Under the pieces are notes generated by a model. That model did not search any database. It saw only the letters and a program-made list of their open reading frames with translations, and was not told the origin of the DNA. A stretch of 64,000 bases of DNA from Clostridia bacterium (GTDB lineage: Bacteria; Bacillota; Clostridia; Oscillospirales; UBA644): contig JAFRTE010000012.1 in assembly GCA_017427285.1 (NCBI GenBank), positions 124,001-188,000 on the forward strand. Direction: 5' to 3'. Below, one piece after another: positions 52,529-62,915 of the stretch. The position numbers and the translations under genes are program-made. The number at the start of each line of letters is the position of its first letter. The stretch's first letter is position 1.

Positions 52529-53926
52529 ATGCAGCTTTTCAACTCAATGACGGGCAGAAAAGAGCCCGTACCTTCAACTGACGGCGTTATACGCATTTAC
52601 GCATGCGGACCTACCGTTTACAATTATTTTCATATCGGCAACGGCAGAGCGTTTACGGTTTACGACGTTCTTCGCCGTTATCTTACCTACAAGGGCTACG
52701 ACGTAAGATTTGTTCAGAATTTCACGGATATAGACGATAAGATCATAAACAGAGCTAACGCCGAGGGCGTTGATTATTCGGAAATATCCGAAAAATACAT
52801 CAAAGAGTATTTTACCGACGCGGACGGGCTGAATATCATGCGCGCGACCGTTCACCCTCACGCAACGGAAAATATCGGTCAGATAATCGACATAGTAAAA
52901 ACGCTTATCGATAAAGGACACGCCTACGTTCTTGACGGAGACGTTTATTTCCGTGTGCGCAGTTTTCCGGAATACGGCAAGCTTCTCGGTCAGTCGATAG
53001 ACGATCTGTCGTCTGGCGCAAGAATAAGCGTTGACGAACGCAAGGAGGACGCGCTTGACTTTGCGCTCTGGAAGTCAGCAAAAGAAGGCGAACCTTCGTG
53101 GCCTTCGCCGTGGGGAAACGGCAGACCGGGCTGGCATATAGAATGCAGCGCGATGGCAAAGAGATATCTCGGCGACACGATAGATATTCACTGCGGCGGC
53201 AGCGACCTTAAATTCCCGCATCACGAAAACGAGATTGCACAGTCTGAATGCGCAAACGGCTGCACGTTCTCTAAAATGTGGTTTCACGTCGGCTTCGTAA
53301 ACGTAAACAACGAAAAAATGAGTAAGTCGAAAAACAATTTCTTTACCGTTCGAGACCTTGCTGCCGCATACGGCTACGAGCCGCTGCGTTATTTCGTTAT
53401 TTCCGCGCATTACAGAACGCCCATAAATTACGAGCCCGAGCTTATAGAGCAGGCGAAAGCTTCTCTTGAGAGACTTTACAACTGCTCGGAAAATCTCGAT
53501 TTTCTCGCGTCTTCCGCCGCCGAAACGCCGCTTTCGGAACGTGAAAAAGAGCTGCTTGAAAAATTCGACGTTTTCAGAGTCCGTTTCGAAGAGGATATGG
53601 ATGACGATCTCAATACCGCAAACGCCCTTTCGGTGCTTTTTGAATTTGCAAAAGAGATAAACATTACTGTTTCGGGCGAAAAATACTCAAAGGCATTTTA
53701 TCTCGGGCTTAAAAAGCGGTTTACCGTTCTCGCTTCAACTCTCGGTCTTTTGTACGAAAAAAAGACGGGGGGACTTGAAGAGGAGATAGAAAACCTCATC
53801 AAGGAACGTCAGCAGGCAAGAAAAGAACGTAATTTTGTGCGAGCGGACGAGATACGCGACAGTCTGAAAGAGCGCGGAATCATTCTCGAAGATACAAAAG
53901 ACGGCGTAAAATGGAAAAAAATCTGA
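52529..53926 (+). CDS. cysS: Cysteinyl-tRNA synthetase
   Basis: 465 residues. Class I signature YNYFHIGNGRAFTVYDVLRRYL (HIGN in place of HIGH), KMSKSKNNF, and zinc residues in CGPTVYN, IECSAMA and HHENEIAQSE. A C-terminal helical domain closes the chain. GGGAGA precedes the ATG. Its last 16 bases overlap recG. Confidence 0.97.
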   Translation: MQLFNSMTGRKEPVPSTDGVIRIYACGPTVYNYFHIGNGRAFTVYDVLRRYLTYKGYDVRFVQNFTDIDDKIINRANAEGVDYSEISEKYIKEYFTDADGLNIMRATVHPHATENIGQIIDIVKTLIDKGHAYVLDGDVYFRVRSFPEYGKLLGQSIDDLSSGARISVDERKEDALDFALWKSAKEGEPSWPSPWGNGRPGWHIECSAMAKRYLGDTIDIHCGGSDLKFPHHENEIAQSECANGCTFSKMWFHVGFVNVNNEKMSKSKNNFFTVRDLAAAYGYEPLRYFVISAHYRTPINYEPELIEQAKASLERLYNCSENLDFLASSAAETPLSEREKELLEKFDVFRVRFEEDMDDDLNTANALSVLFEFAKEINITVSGEKYSKAFYLGLKKRFTVLASTLGLLYEKKTGGLEEEIENLIKERQQARKERNFVRADEIRDSLKERGIILEDTKDGVKWKKI

Positions 53927-55947
53927 ACAGCGATATAACGTATCTAAAGGGTGTCGGTCCCAAAAGGGCCGAGACCCTTAAAAAGCTCGGGATAAATACC
54001 GTCGGGGATATGCTCGGTTACTACCCGAGGGCTTACGCCGATTTAAGCAAAACGGTGCCTATAAGCGAAATTGCAGACGGACAGCAGGTCTGCGTTCGCG
54101 CGGCGCTCATAACGGACGTCAGCGAAAAGCGCACAGGCATCGGCGGAAAGCTCACCGTTTATTCCTTTCTCGCGTCAGACGGAAAAGATACGATGAAAAT
54201 AACGCTATTCAACCGAAAATACGCCGCGGAAAAGCTTGTCAAAGGTCAGGAATACGTTTTTTACGGCAAAGGAGAGGCGATCGGCTTTTTCAAAACCGTT
54301 AAAAATCCCGTTATCGAACCCGTTCAGAACGCCGCCGTATACCCCGTTTATCCTTTAAGCGCAAGCGTTACTCAGAAAATGCTTCGCGCTTGCGTTCGAT
54401 CGGCTCTCGATGGTTTTTCTTCCGAAATAAAAGAGACTCTGCCCGAAAAAATACTTGAAAAATACGGTCTTTACCCTCTTAAAGAGGCGTATGAAAAAAT
54501 ACATTTTCCCGCGAACGCCGAAGAGGCGAAAAACGCAAGGAGAAGATTCGTCGTTGAAGAGCTCCTCGAGTTTATCCTCGGCTTAAGCGTGCTTAAAAGA
54601 AAAAACAGAAAACGCGTCTCCGCTCCGCTTGAAGGAAACGTCGATATGTCCGTTTTTTACCGCGCTTTGCCTTACGAGCTTACCGGCGCGCAGAAAAGGG
54701 TAATAAACGAATGTATTTCCGATATGAAACGTCCCGCCGCGATGGCGAGACTTGTTCAGGGCGACGTCGGCAGCGGAAAAACGGCTGTTGCCGCGGCGGC
54801 GATGTATTATGCGGCAAAGTGCGGCAGACAGTCCGCCATGATGGCGCCTACGGAAGTGCTCGCAACGCAGCATTATCAGTCTCTTTCCCCTCTTTTTGAA
54901 AAGCTCGGCGTCAAAGCCGCGCTGCTTACCGGCTCGTGCGGCGCTGCCGAAAGACGGAAAATCAGGGAAGAGATCGAAAACGGAGAAACGGACGTGCTTA
55001 TAGGCACTCACGCCATTATCCAGAAGGACGTTTCTTTTTGTAATCTTTCTCTCGTTATCGTTGACGAACAGCACAGATTCGGCGTAAATCAGCGCTCGCT
55101 GCTCGGAGAAAAAGGCGAAAATCCGCATACGCTCATTATGTCCGCAACTCCCATACCGCGAACGATGGCGCTTATCCTTTACGGCGACCTTGACGTTTCC
55201 GTTATAGACGAGCTGCCTGCGGGACGGCAGAAGATATCATCGTTTGTGGTAAATTCGTCGGCTCACGAAAGAATGTACGCATACCTGCGCGAAGAAGTGC
55301 TGAAAGGACGGCAGGCATACGTCGTATGTCCGCTCATCGAGGAAAACGACGAGAGCGAAATGCTCTCCGTCGTTGAATTTTCCGAAGAGCTCGCCGAAAA
55401 ATACCTGCGGTATATAAATATCGCATATCTTCACGGAAAAATGCCGTCAAAAGAAAAGGACGACGTTCTTTCGCGCTTTGCCTCAGGCGAAATAAGCGTG
55501 CTTGTGTCAACAACTGTTATCGAAGTAGGGATAAACGTGCCGAACGCCACCGTAATGATAATTGAAAACGCCGAAAAATTCGGTCTTTCACAGCTTCATC
55601 AGCTGCGAGGACGCGTCGGCAGGGGCAAACAGAAAAGCTGGTGTTTTCTCGTTACCGATATGCAGGGCGCAACGCTTTCAAGACTTGAAAATTTCTGCAA
55701 AACAACGGACGGTTTCGAAATAAGCAGGCAGGATCTCGAGCTAAGAGGCCCCGGAGACCTCTTCGGCGCGCGTCAGCACGGACTTGCCGGGCTTAAACTC
55801 GCGTCTCTTGCCGATATGCCGTCGGTCAGCGACGCTCAGAATATCGCGGCGGAAATAACGGCGAAAAAAGAATGGTATACTCTGCCAGAATACTCCGCTG
55901 TTGCCGCTTCGGTCGTAAGGTTATTCGGAAAAACGACCGTAACGTGA
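53911..55947 (+). CDS. recG: ATP-dependent DNA helicase RecG
   Basis: 678 residues. N-terminal wedge/OB domain (LKGVGPKRAETLKKLGINTVGDMLGYYPRAY), helicase motif I RLVQGDVGSGKTAVAAAAMYYA, motif II VDEQHRFGVNQR, motif III SATPIPRTMALILYGDLDVS, motif VI QLRGRVGRGKQKSWCFL, and TRG motif EISRQDLELRGPGDLFGARQHG. It remodels stalled forks. The ATG lies inside the cysS end; expression is probably coupled. Confidence 0.97.
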   Translation: MEKNLNSDITYLKGVGPKRAETLKKLGINTVGDMLGYYPRAYADLSKTVPISEIADGQQVCVRAALITDVSEKRTGIGGKLTVYSFLASDGKDTMKITLFNRKYAAEKLVKGQEYVFYGKGEAIGFFKTVKNPVIEPVQNAAVYPVYPLSASVTQKMLRACVRSALDGFSSEIKETLPEKILEKYGLYPLKEAYEKIHFPANAEEAKNARRRFVVEELLEFILGLSVLKRKNRKRVSAPLEGNVDMSVFYRALPYELTGAQKRVINECISDMKRPAAMARLVQGDVGSGKTAVAAAAMYYAAKCGRQSAMMAPTEVLATQHYQSLSPLFEKLGVKAALLTGSCGAAERRKIREEIENGETDVLIGTHAIIQKDVSFCNLSLVIVDEQHRFGVNQRSLLGEKGENPHTLIMSATPIPRTMALILYGDLDVSVIDELPAGRQKISSFVVNSSAHERMYAYLREEVLKGRQAYVVCPLIEENDESEMLSVVEFSEELAEKYLRYINIAYLHGKMPSKEKDDVLSRFASGEISVLVSTTVIEVGINVPNATVMIIENAEKFGLSQLHQLRGRVGRGKQKSWCFLVTDMQGATLSRLENFCKTTDGFEISRQDLELRGPGDLFGARQHGLAGLKLASLADMPSVSDAQNIAAEITAKKEWYTLPEYSAVAASVVRLFGKTTVT

Positions 55948-55987
55948 CGGGAATATTGAACTTTTGATGAACAATCCGCGTTTTTTG

Positions 55988-56016
55988 TTGACATATAAAT
56001 TCATTTGTGGTATATT
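55988..56016 (+). promoter_or_regulatory. Promoter of rplU-rpmA
   Basis: TTGACA (55988-55993), 17 bases, TATATT (56011-56016). Confidence 0.85.
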
Positions 56017-56019
56017 GAA

Positions 56020-56094
56020 TAGCCGCATAAAAAAGGCTCCCTAAAACGGTTCGACCGTTGCCTTGATAGCGAGACTTATTAAAGAGGTATAAAA
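56020..56094 (+). ncRNA. Candidate ribosomal protein L21 leader
   Basis: The ~75-base leader of rplU has two small stems: AGCC/GGCT (56021-56038) and AACGGT-TCG-ACCGTT (56045-56059). Firmicutes rplU genes often carry an L21-leader motif; I judge this by position and stems only, so identity is tentative. Confidence 0.45.
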
Positions 56095-56406
56095 ATGTAC
56101 GCAGTATTCACAACCGGCGGCAAGCAGTATAAGGCGTCTGAAGGCGACGTTCTTTTTATCGAAAAGCTTGACGTTGAGGCAGGTTCTGCCGTTACTTTCG
56201 ATGAAGTTCTTCTCATCGGAGACGACGGAAACGTTACCGTTGGCGATCCTTTCGTTAAAGGCGCAAAAGTAGAAGCAAAAGCAGAAAAGAACGGAAAAGG
56301 AAAAAAGATAAGAATCTTCAAGTACAAATCCAAGAAGGGCTACCGCAGAAGAGGCGGCCACAGACAGCCCTACACAAAGATCACGGTAACAGCCGTTGTT
56401 AAATAA
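56095..56406 (+). CDS. rplU: 50S ribosomal protein L21
   Basis: 103 residues. [30 protein letters not shown] is the family N-terminus, and [23 protein letters not shown] the RNA-binding C-terminus. An AAGAGGT site lies before the ATG. Followed after 20 bases by rpmA. Confidence 0.98.
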   Translation: MYAVFTTGGKQYKASEGDVLFIEKLDVEAGSAVTFDEVLLIGDDGNVTVGDPFVKGAKVEAKAEKNGKGKKIRIFKYKSKKGYRRRGGHRQPYTKITVTAVVK

Positions 56407-56426
56407 TTCAGGAAGAGGTGTAATAC

Positions 56427-56693
56427 ATGGCTCATAAAAAAGGCGTTGGCTCAACCAAAAACGGCCGCGATTCGAAATCCAAGCGTCTCGGCGTTAAAAA
56501 GGGTGACGGTCAGTACGTTCTCGCGGGAAATATTCTCGTAAGACAGAGAGGCACCAAGATCCATCCGGGAACAAACGTAGGTATCGGTTCCGATGATACC
56601 CTGTTCGCTCTCATCGACGGTAAAGTCAGCTTTACTCGCTACGGAACCAACAAAGAGAAAAGAAGAGTTTCGGTTCAGTCAATCGAAGAATAA
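56427..56693 (+). CDS. rpmA: 50S ribosomal protein L27 without N-terminal extension
   Basis: 88 residues. [29 protein letters not shown] is the mature-type N-terminus that reaches the peptidyl transferase centre. Many Firmicutes make L27 with a short leading extension (ending in Phe) cut off by the Prp protease encoded between rplU and rpmA. Here the ATG stands directly at the mature position, with GAAGAGGTG upstream, and no prp gene fits the 20-base gap. Confidence 0.97.
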   Translation: MAHKKGVGSTKNGRDSKSKRLGVKKGDGQYVLAGNILVRQRGTKIHPGTNVGIGSDDTLFALIDGKVSFTRYGTNKEKRRVSVQSIEE

Positions 56694-56700
56694 TCAGTAA

Positions 56701-58044
<1,344 letters not shown>

Positions 58045-58054
58045 TTAAACGGTT

Positions 58055-60679
58055 ATGAAAAAGTTCGTTTTAATTGCTCTTGCGGCGCTTTTTATTCTTT
58101 CCGCGTGCGCACCATACCGCCGAAACGACAATGCGCCGCAAATTCCCGAAAGACCCGCGGAGGACCCGAAAGCATTTGCAAACGGCGAATGGTCCGCGGT
58201 AAAAAGTCTTTACAGAGAGTCTGAATACAATGCGGTAAACTACTTCGTTTCACTCTCCGGAGCCGTTGCCGACGGCGTTTACGACGACTCGTTTGCCATT
58301 CAGGCGGCTCTTGACAAGGCGGCTGCGGCAGGCGGCGGAAAAGTATACATCGAAAAAGGCAAATACAGGGTCTCCCGCCCGCTCAATATCCCGGATAACG
58401 TATCGCTTATAGGCGATTTCGTTTCTCCTACTTCGAAAAAGGGCGTTTCCGAAGGAACGGTGATTATCGTTGAGGGCTCGGATATGCTTCACGACGCCTC
58501 GCTCTTTGTCCTTCACGACAATTCCGCCGTTTCGGACCTTACCGTATGGTATGAAGAGCAGTCTTTTGAAGATCTGAGCAAATACGCATATACGATCCGT
58601 CACGCTTCGGGCAAAAGCGCTTCGGTTACGAATATCGCGATTTTAAACGCATACAACGGAATTACGGCTGATTCTGCCGAATGTGAGTCCTTCCTCGTTG
58701 AAAACGTATACATAACTTCTTTCAACAATGCTCTGAGGGTGCTTAACTGCTCGGACAAGCTTACCGTAAGCGGACTTTCGGTATCGCCTGTATACTGGAT
58801 AAACGACGAAATGACCGTAAAGCCCGAAAATTTCGATATTTCCGCGCTCAATAATTATATATACGAAAATCTTACCGCCATAATGCTGCTTTGCCCGTGC
58901 GATATGTCCCTTACCGATATAAGCGTCGATACCGCAAATGTCGGTCTTCATATAGATATTGCGGGCGAAACCGATAAATCCCCCCTTATTTCGCTTCTTA
59001 ATATCTCTAACGCTTTTACGCCCGTATCGGTAGGCAATATTCCAGACTGCGGAGCGGCGTTCGCGCTCTGTACGTTCGGAACTTCCAATCTTCTCAATTC
59101 CGCCTCCGTAAAAATAAGCAGCGCATTCGACTCGGCGCTAACTTTTAACTCCTGTACTTTCCCCGGTCAGCCGTCGTATTCGGTAAAAAGCGAAGGACGC
59201 GGCAGACTTTCGTTTGTAAACTGCAAATTCGTCGGCTGGCGCAACGCCGCGCTCAGCGTTTCGGATATAATATTCACCGCCGCAAACACTTATTTCAATG
59301 CGGGAAAGGAACCCGTTCTTCTTGCCGAAAAATCTGTCGGCATGCTCGCTTCCTGCTCTCTTTCCTCCGGTGAAACGGAAACGGAAAGCGCGCTTTTCGT
59401 TATTTCTACCGAAAACGAATACGATTTTGACGTTATCGAAAAAAAATACGTCGGCTCTTTTGCTGCCGCCCCCGAAATCAGGGACAGGATCTTCTATGCA
59501 AAAGATTACGGACTTTCCGAATCGAATTCCGATAATTACAACGCCATACAGTCCGCGATAAACTACGCTTATATGAACGGCGGCGGCACCGTTTTTATCC
59601 CTGCGGGGCAGTACAGACTCAGCAACGAGGTCCTCGTTAAGGAAGGCGTTCGCATAATGGGCGCGGGAGCAGGGATCGATCCGATAACCGCCACCATATT
59701 CATAACCGAAAAAAACGCCGGCGACGCTTCCGCATACTTTACGCTTGAAGATTCAACGGAGATATGCGGCGTAACGTTTTACTATTACCGTATGCCCGAT
59801 TTAACGGCGGAAGAAGCTCCCGCGGGCGTTGCGGTTTATGCGGAAAACAGAAAAAACATACTTATTCACGATGTCTGCGTCGTCAGACCCGCCTACGGCG
59901 TTTCGTTTACCGCCTGCAGCTCGGTCACATTGAAAAATATAAGCGGCACAACGGTTGTAAACGGCGTGACGCTTGACGGCTGCACCGACGTATACGCCGA
60001 AAACGTCTCTTTTTCGGACGAATTTGCCACTTCGGACGAACTTATAACGTATCTGCAGTCTCATTATTCGGCAATTCATATTATCGGCGGCGAGCGCGCC
60101 GTTTTCCGAAACGTTTCGGCAAAAACCGCCGACTATGTGCTCAATCTCGAAGCGCCGGATGTCCCGATAGTCCCGCTCGATCCCGTTTTTTGCGCACTTA
60201 ACGTATTTTCGAGAGACGTATACGCAACGGCGGCGGTGAGCAAATATCCGTATGCTTCGCTGATAAACGTTGTGTCGCGTCCGAAGATTTTTACAACAAA
60301 CGCATACCATATCACGACATTTTACGGCAACAGAGGCAAGGTAAACATATACAATCTTCTCGGCTCGGGCGAGGTTACGGACGGTATTTTTGTCAGAAGC
60401 GGTACGGTGTCCGTGCAGTCCTCTGTATTCAATACTCTCGGAAGAAGCGCGATACTTACCGACGGAGCGTATATTTCCGTGATCGGGTCGATGCTTCTTG
60501 ACAACAACTGCACATATCACGTTGAAGCTTCCTCCGGCGGCGCGTTTCTGCTCGGCAATATCACAAATAACCTTACAACGGCTTTCGACGGCATGAACAT
60601 AAAATACATTCGCCGATACGTTGACGGGGAGGCAAGCTATGCTGACGACGGAAATATGAGGGGAATCTTGCCCGAATAA
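58055..60679 (+). CDS. Large lipoprotein with two right-handed beta-helix domains (pectate-lyase type)
   Basis: 874 residues. Signal peptide KKFVLIALAALFILSAC with lipobox LSAC. Two pectate-lyase-like beta-helices follow: the first opens DSFAIQAALDKAAAAGGGKVYIEKGKYRVS near 85-114, the second NYNAIQSAINYAYMNGGGTVFIPAGQYRLSNEVLVKEGVRIMGAGAG near 491-540. Later repeats (SVTLKNISGTTVVNGVTLDGCTDVYAENVSF) are typical coils. It resembles the glycoside hydrolase 28-related Pectate_lyase_3 type. It likely binds or cuts polysaccharide on the cell surface; no catalytic residue can be named. It lies ten bases after obg, without a strong ribosome site. Confidence 0.82.
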   Translation: MKKFVLIALAALFILSACAPYRRNDNAPQIPERPAEDPKAFANGEWSAVKSLYRESEYNAVNYFVSLSGAVADGVYDDSFAIQAALDKAAAAGGGKVYIEKGKYRVSRPLNIPDNVSLIGDFVSPTSKKGVSEGTVIIVEGSDMLHDASLFVLHDNSAVSDLTVWYEEQSFEDLSKYAYTIRHASGKSASVTNIAILNAYNGITADSAECESFLVENVYITSFNNALRVLNCSDKLTVSGLSVSPVYWINDEMTVKPENFDISALNNYIYENLTAIMLLCPCDMSLTDISVDTANVGLHIDIAGETDKSPLISLLNISNAFTPVSVGNIPDCGAAFALCTFGTSNLLNSASVKISSAFDSALTFNSCTFPGQPSYSVKSEGRGRLSFVNCKFVGWRNAALSVSDIIFTAANTYFNAGKEPVLLAEKSVGMLASCSLSSGETETESALFVISTENEYDFDVIEKKYVGSFAAAPEIRDRIFYAKDYGLSESNSDNYNAIQSAINYAYMNGGGTVFIPAGQYRLSNEVLVKEGVRIMGAGAGIDPITATIFITEKNAGDASAYFTLEDSTEICGVTFYYYRMPDLTAEEAPAGVAVYAENRKNILIHDVCVVRPAYGVSFTACSSVTLKNISGTTVVNGVTLDGCTDVYAENVSFSDEFATSDELITYLQSHYSAIHIIGGERAVFRNVSAKTADYVLNLEAPDVPIVPLDPVFCALNVFSRDVYATAAVSKYPYASLINVVSRPKIFTTNAYHITTFYGNRGKVNIYNLLGSGEVTDGIFVRSGTVSVQSSVFNTLGRSAILTDGAYISVIGSMLLDNNCTYHVEASSGGAFLLGNITNNLTTAFDGMNIKYIRRYVDGEASYADDGNMRGILPE

Positions 60680-60732
60680 AGCATAAGTTCAAAAAAAATT
60701 AACGAAAATCAATATTTTTTGTTATTTAAGTA

Positions 60733-60761
60733 TTGCTTTTTAATTCAATTTGGTATATAAT
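60733..60761 (+). promoter_or_regulatory. Promoter of the EF-G-like gene
   Basis: TTGCTT (60733-60738), 17 bases, TATAAT (60756-60761), leaving a ~70-base leader. Confidence 0.75.
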
Positions 60762-60838
60762 TATAAGGTAGCATTCTGCCGAAATCATTTGAAAATTATA
60801 AGCTCGGGAAAACTCGGGCGAAAGGAGATATAGATAAA

Positions 60839-62860
60839 ATGCAATTTACCGCATCTCAGATCAGAAATATTTGTCTTATGGGTCACGGTGGGGACGGAAA
60901 GACTTCTCTTGCTGAAGCCCTGCTTTTCTTCACCAAAGGTACAGACCGTCTCGGAAAGATTGCCGACGGAAACACCGTCTGCGACTTCGACCCGGAAGAA
61001 ATCAAGAGAAAGATATCTATTTCTACCGCACTTGCGCCCGTTGAATGGAAAAACACCAAAATCAATATTCTCGACACTCCCGGCTATTTCGACTTTGAAG
61101 GCGAAGTACGTCAGGCGCTCAGCGCGGTTGAAACAGCTCTTATCGTTGTTTCCGCAAAAGACGGCGTTAACGTAGGCACAGAAAAAGCTTTCAAGCTGGC
61201 TAAAACAAAAGGCGTTCCCGTAATGTTCTTCATTACAAAGGCCGACGAAGAAAACGCAAACTTCGAAAGAGTATTCGAAGAGCTTCAGGAAAAATTCGGT
61301 ACAGGTCTTTGCGCCGTAAACATCCCCCTTGTCAGCAACGGCAAAGCCGCAGGTTATTACAATCTTATCGACGAGGTATGCCGCAAGTCCGAAGGCGGCA
61401 AGCTTGTTGACGTTCCCATTCCCGGAGAGGCGCAGGCGGAAATATCCAAGCTCAAAGACGTTCTCAACGAAGCCATAGCCGCTACGGATGACGAACTTAT
61501 GGAAAAATTCTTCGAAGGCGAAGAATTTACAAAGGACGAGATAAGAAAAGGCGTTGAGCTCGGACTTAAATCCGAAACGCTCGTTCCCGTTCTCTGCGGT
61601 TCTTCCGTAACATTCGAAGGAATCCCCTCACTTCTCGACTTCATCGCTCACTACGTTCCTTCTCCGAAGGACGATTCGGCAGCCGATCCCGCGCTTTTCG
61701 TATTCAAAACGATCGCCGACCCATTCGTCGGAAAAATGTCTTTCTTCAAGGTACTCTCCGGCAATATCACTGCAGGTATCACACTTTCCAACGCGCGCGC
61801 GGGCTCAAATGAAAAACTCGGCCGTATCTTTACTATCAAAGGCAAAAATCAGACTGAAGTTGACGGCCTTTGCTGCGGCGATATAGGCGTTGTAAACAAA
61901 CTCGTTTCAACCGGCACGGGCGACGTTCTCTGCACACCGGGCGCAAACATTGAAGTTAAACCCATAGAATATCCGAAGCCCTGCTTCTCAAGAGCGATTC
62001 TTCCCAAGGCAAAGGGCGACGAAGAAAAAATTTCCCTCGGTCTTCAGAGACTTGCGGAAGAAGACCCGACGTTCTCATACGTTAACAATGCCGAAACCCA
62101 TGAACAGGTCATAAGCGGTATGGGCGATACTCACCTCGACGTTATCGTAAGCAAGCTCAAATCGAAATTCAACGTAGGCGTCGATCTTAAAGAGCCCAGA
62201 GTTCCCTACAGAGAAGCTATCCGCAAAAAGGTCAGAGTTCAGGGTAAACATAAAAAACAGTCCGGCGGTCACGGTCAGTACGGCGACGTATGGATCGAAT
62301 TTGAACCGTATGACGGCGACGAGCTTCTTTTTGAAGAAAACGTATTCGGCGGCGCAGTTCCGAGAAACTTCTTCCCCGCAGTAGAAAAAGGTCTCCGCGA
62401 ATGCGCAAACAAAGGCGTCCTTGCAGGATATCCTGTTGTAGGTCTTAAAGCAACTCTCGTTGACGGTTCATACCACCCCGTGGACTCTTCGGAAATGTCC
62501 TTCAAGATGGCTGCGTCCATCGCTTACAAAGAAGGTCTTAAACAGGCGTGTCCGACTATCCTCGAACCGATAGGAAAGCTCAAAGTTCTCATCCCCGACA
62601 GTCTCATGGGCGATATTATGGGCGATATCAGCAAACGCAGAGGCGCGATTATCGGTATGACGCCGGCTGAGGAAAGAGGTATGCAGGAAGTTCATGCAAC
62701 CGTTCCGATGTCCGAAATGGCGTCTTACGCTACAGACCTCCGCTCTATGACAAGAGGACGCGGCTCGTTTGATCTTGAATTCGATTCTTATCAGATCGCG
62801 CCGGAGAACGTTGCTCAGCAGATCATTGAAGAGTCAAAGAAAGACGCAGAAGAAGAATAA
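60839..62860 (+). CDS. Elongation factor G paralogue (EF-G-2 type)
   Basis: 673 residues with all five EF-G domains. GTPase motifs: GHGGDGKTS at 15-23, DTPG at 79-82 and TKAD at 133-136. The last is NKxD in ordinary EF-G and gives guanine specificity; its first residue is Thr here. The P-loop GHGGDGKTS instead of GHVDAGKTT is the pattern of the secondary EF-G family found in many anaerobes, which can be slower or non-canonical in translocation. Domains III-V (SGMGDTHLDVIVSKLKSKFNVGV and MTRGRGSFDLEFDSYQIAPENVAQQI) are complete. AAAGGAG precedes the ATG. The main fusA is not in the window. Confidence 0.88.
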   Translation: MQFTASQIRNICLMGHGGDGKTSLAEALLFFTKGTDRLGKIADGNTVCDFDPEEIKRKISISTALAPVEWKNTKINILDTPGYFDFEGEVRQALSAVETALIVVSAKDGVNVGTEKAFKLAKTKGVPVMFFITKADEENANFERVFEELQEKFGTGLCAVNIPLVSNGKAAGYYNLIDEVCRKSEGGKLVDVPIPGEAQAEISKLKDVLNEAIAATDDELMEKFFEGEEFTKDEIRKGVELGLKSETLVPVLCGSSVTFEGIPSLLDFIAHYVPSPKDDSAADPALFVFKTIADPFVGKMSFFKVLSGNITAGITLSNARAGSNEKLGRIFTIKGKNQTEVDGLCCGDIGVVNKLVSTGTGDVLCTPGANIEVKPIEYPKPCFSRAILPKAKGDEEKISLGLQRLAEEDPTFSYVNNAETHEQVISGMGDTHLDVIVSKLKSKFNVGVDLKEPRVPYREAIRKKVRVQGKHKKQSGGHGQYGDVWIEFEPYDGDELLFEENVFGGAVPRNFFPAVEKGLRECANKGVLAGYPVVGLKATLVDGSYHPVDSSEMSFKMAASIAYKEGLKQACPTILEPIGKLKVLIPDSLMGDIMGDISKRRGAIIGMTPAEERGMQEVHATVPMSEMASYATDLRSMTRGRGSFDLEFDSYQIAPENVAQQIIEESKKDAEEE

Positions 62861-62868
62861 TAAAACTC

Positions 62869-62900
62869 AGACAGACCGGCGCAAAGTCGGTCTGTCTTGT
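62869..62900 (+). terminator. Probable terminator after the EF-G-like gene
   Basis: AGACAGACCG (62869-62878) and CGGTCTGTCT (62888-62897) form a perfect 10-bp stem with a 9-base loop. The T-run after it is short (TGTTG), so termination may be partial and the next gene may be read through. Confidence 0.65.
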
Positions 62901-62915
62901 TGAAAGGTGAACAAT

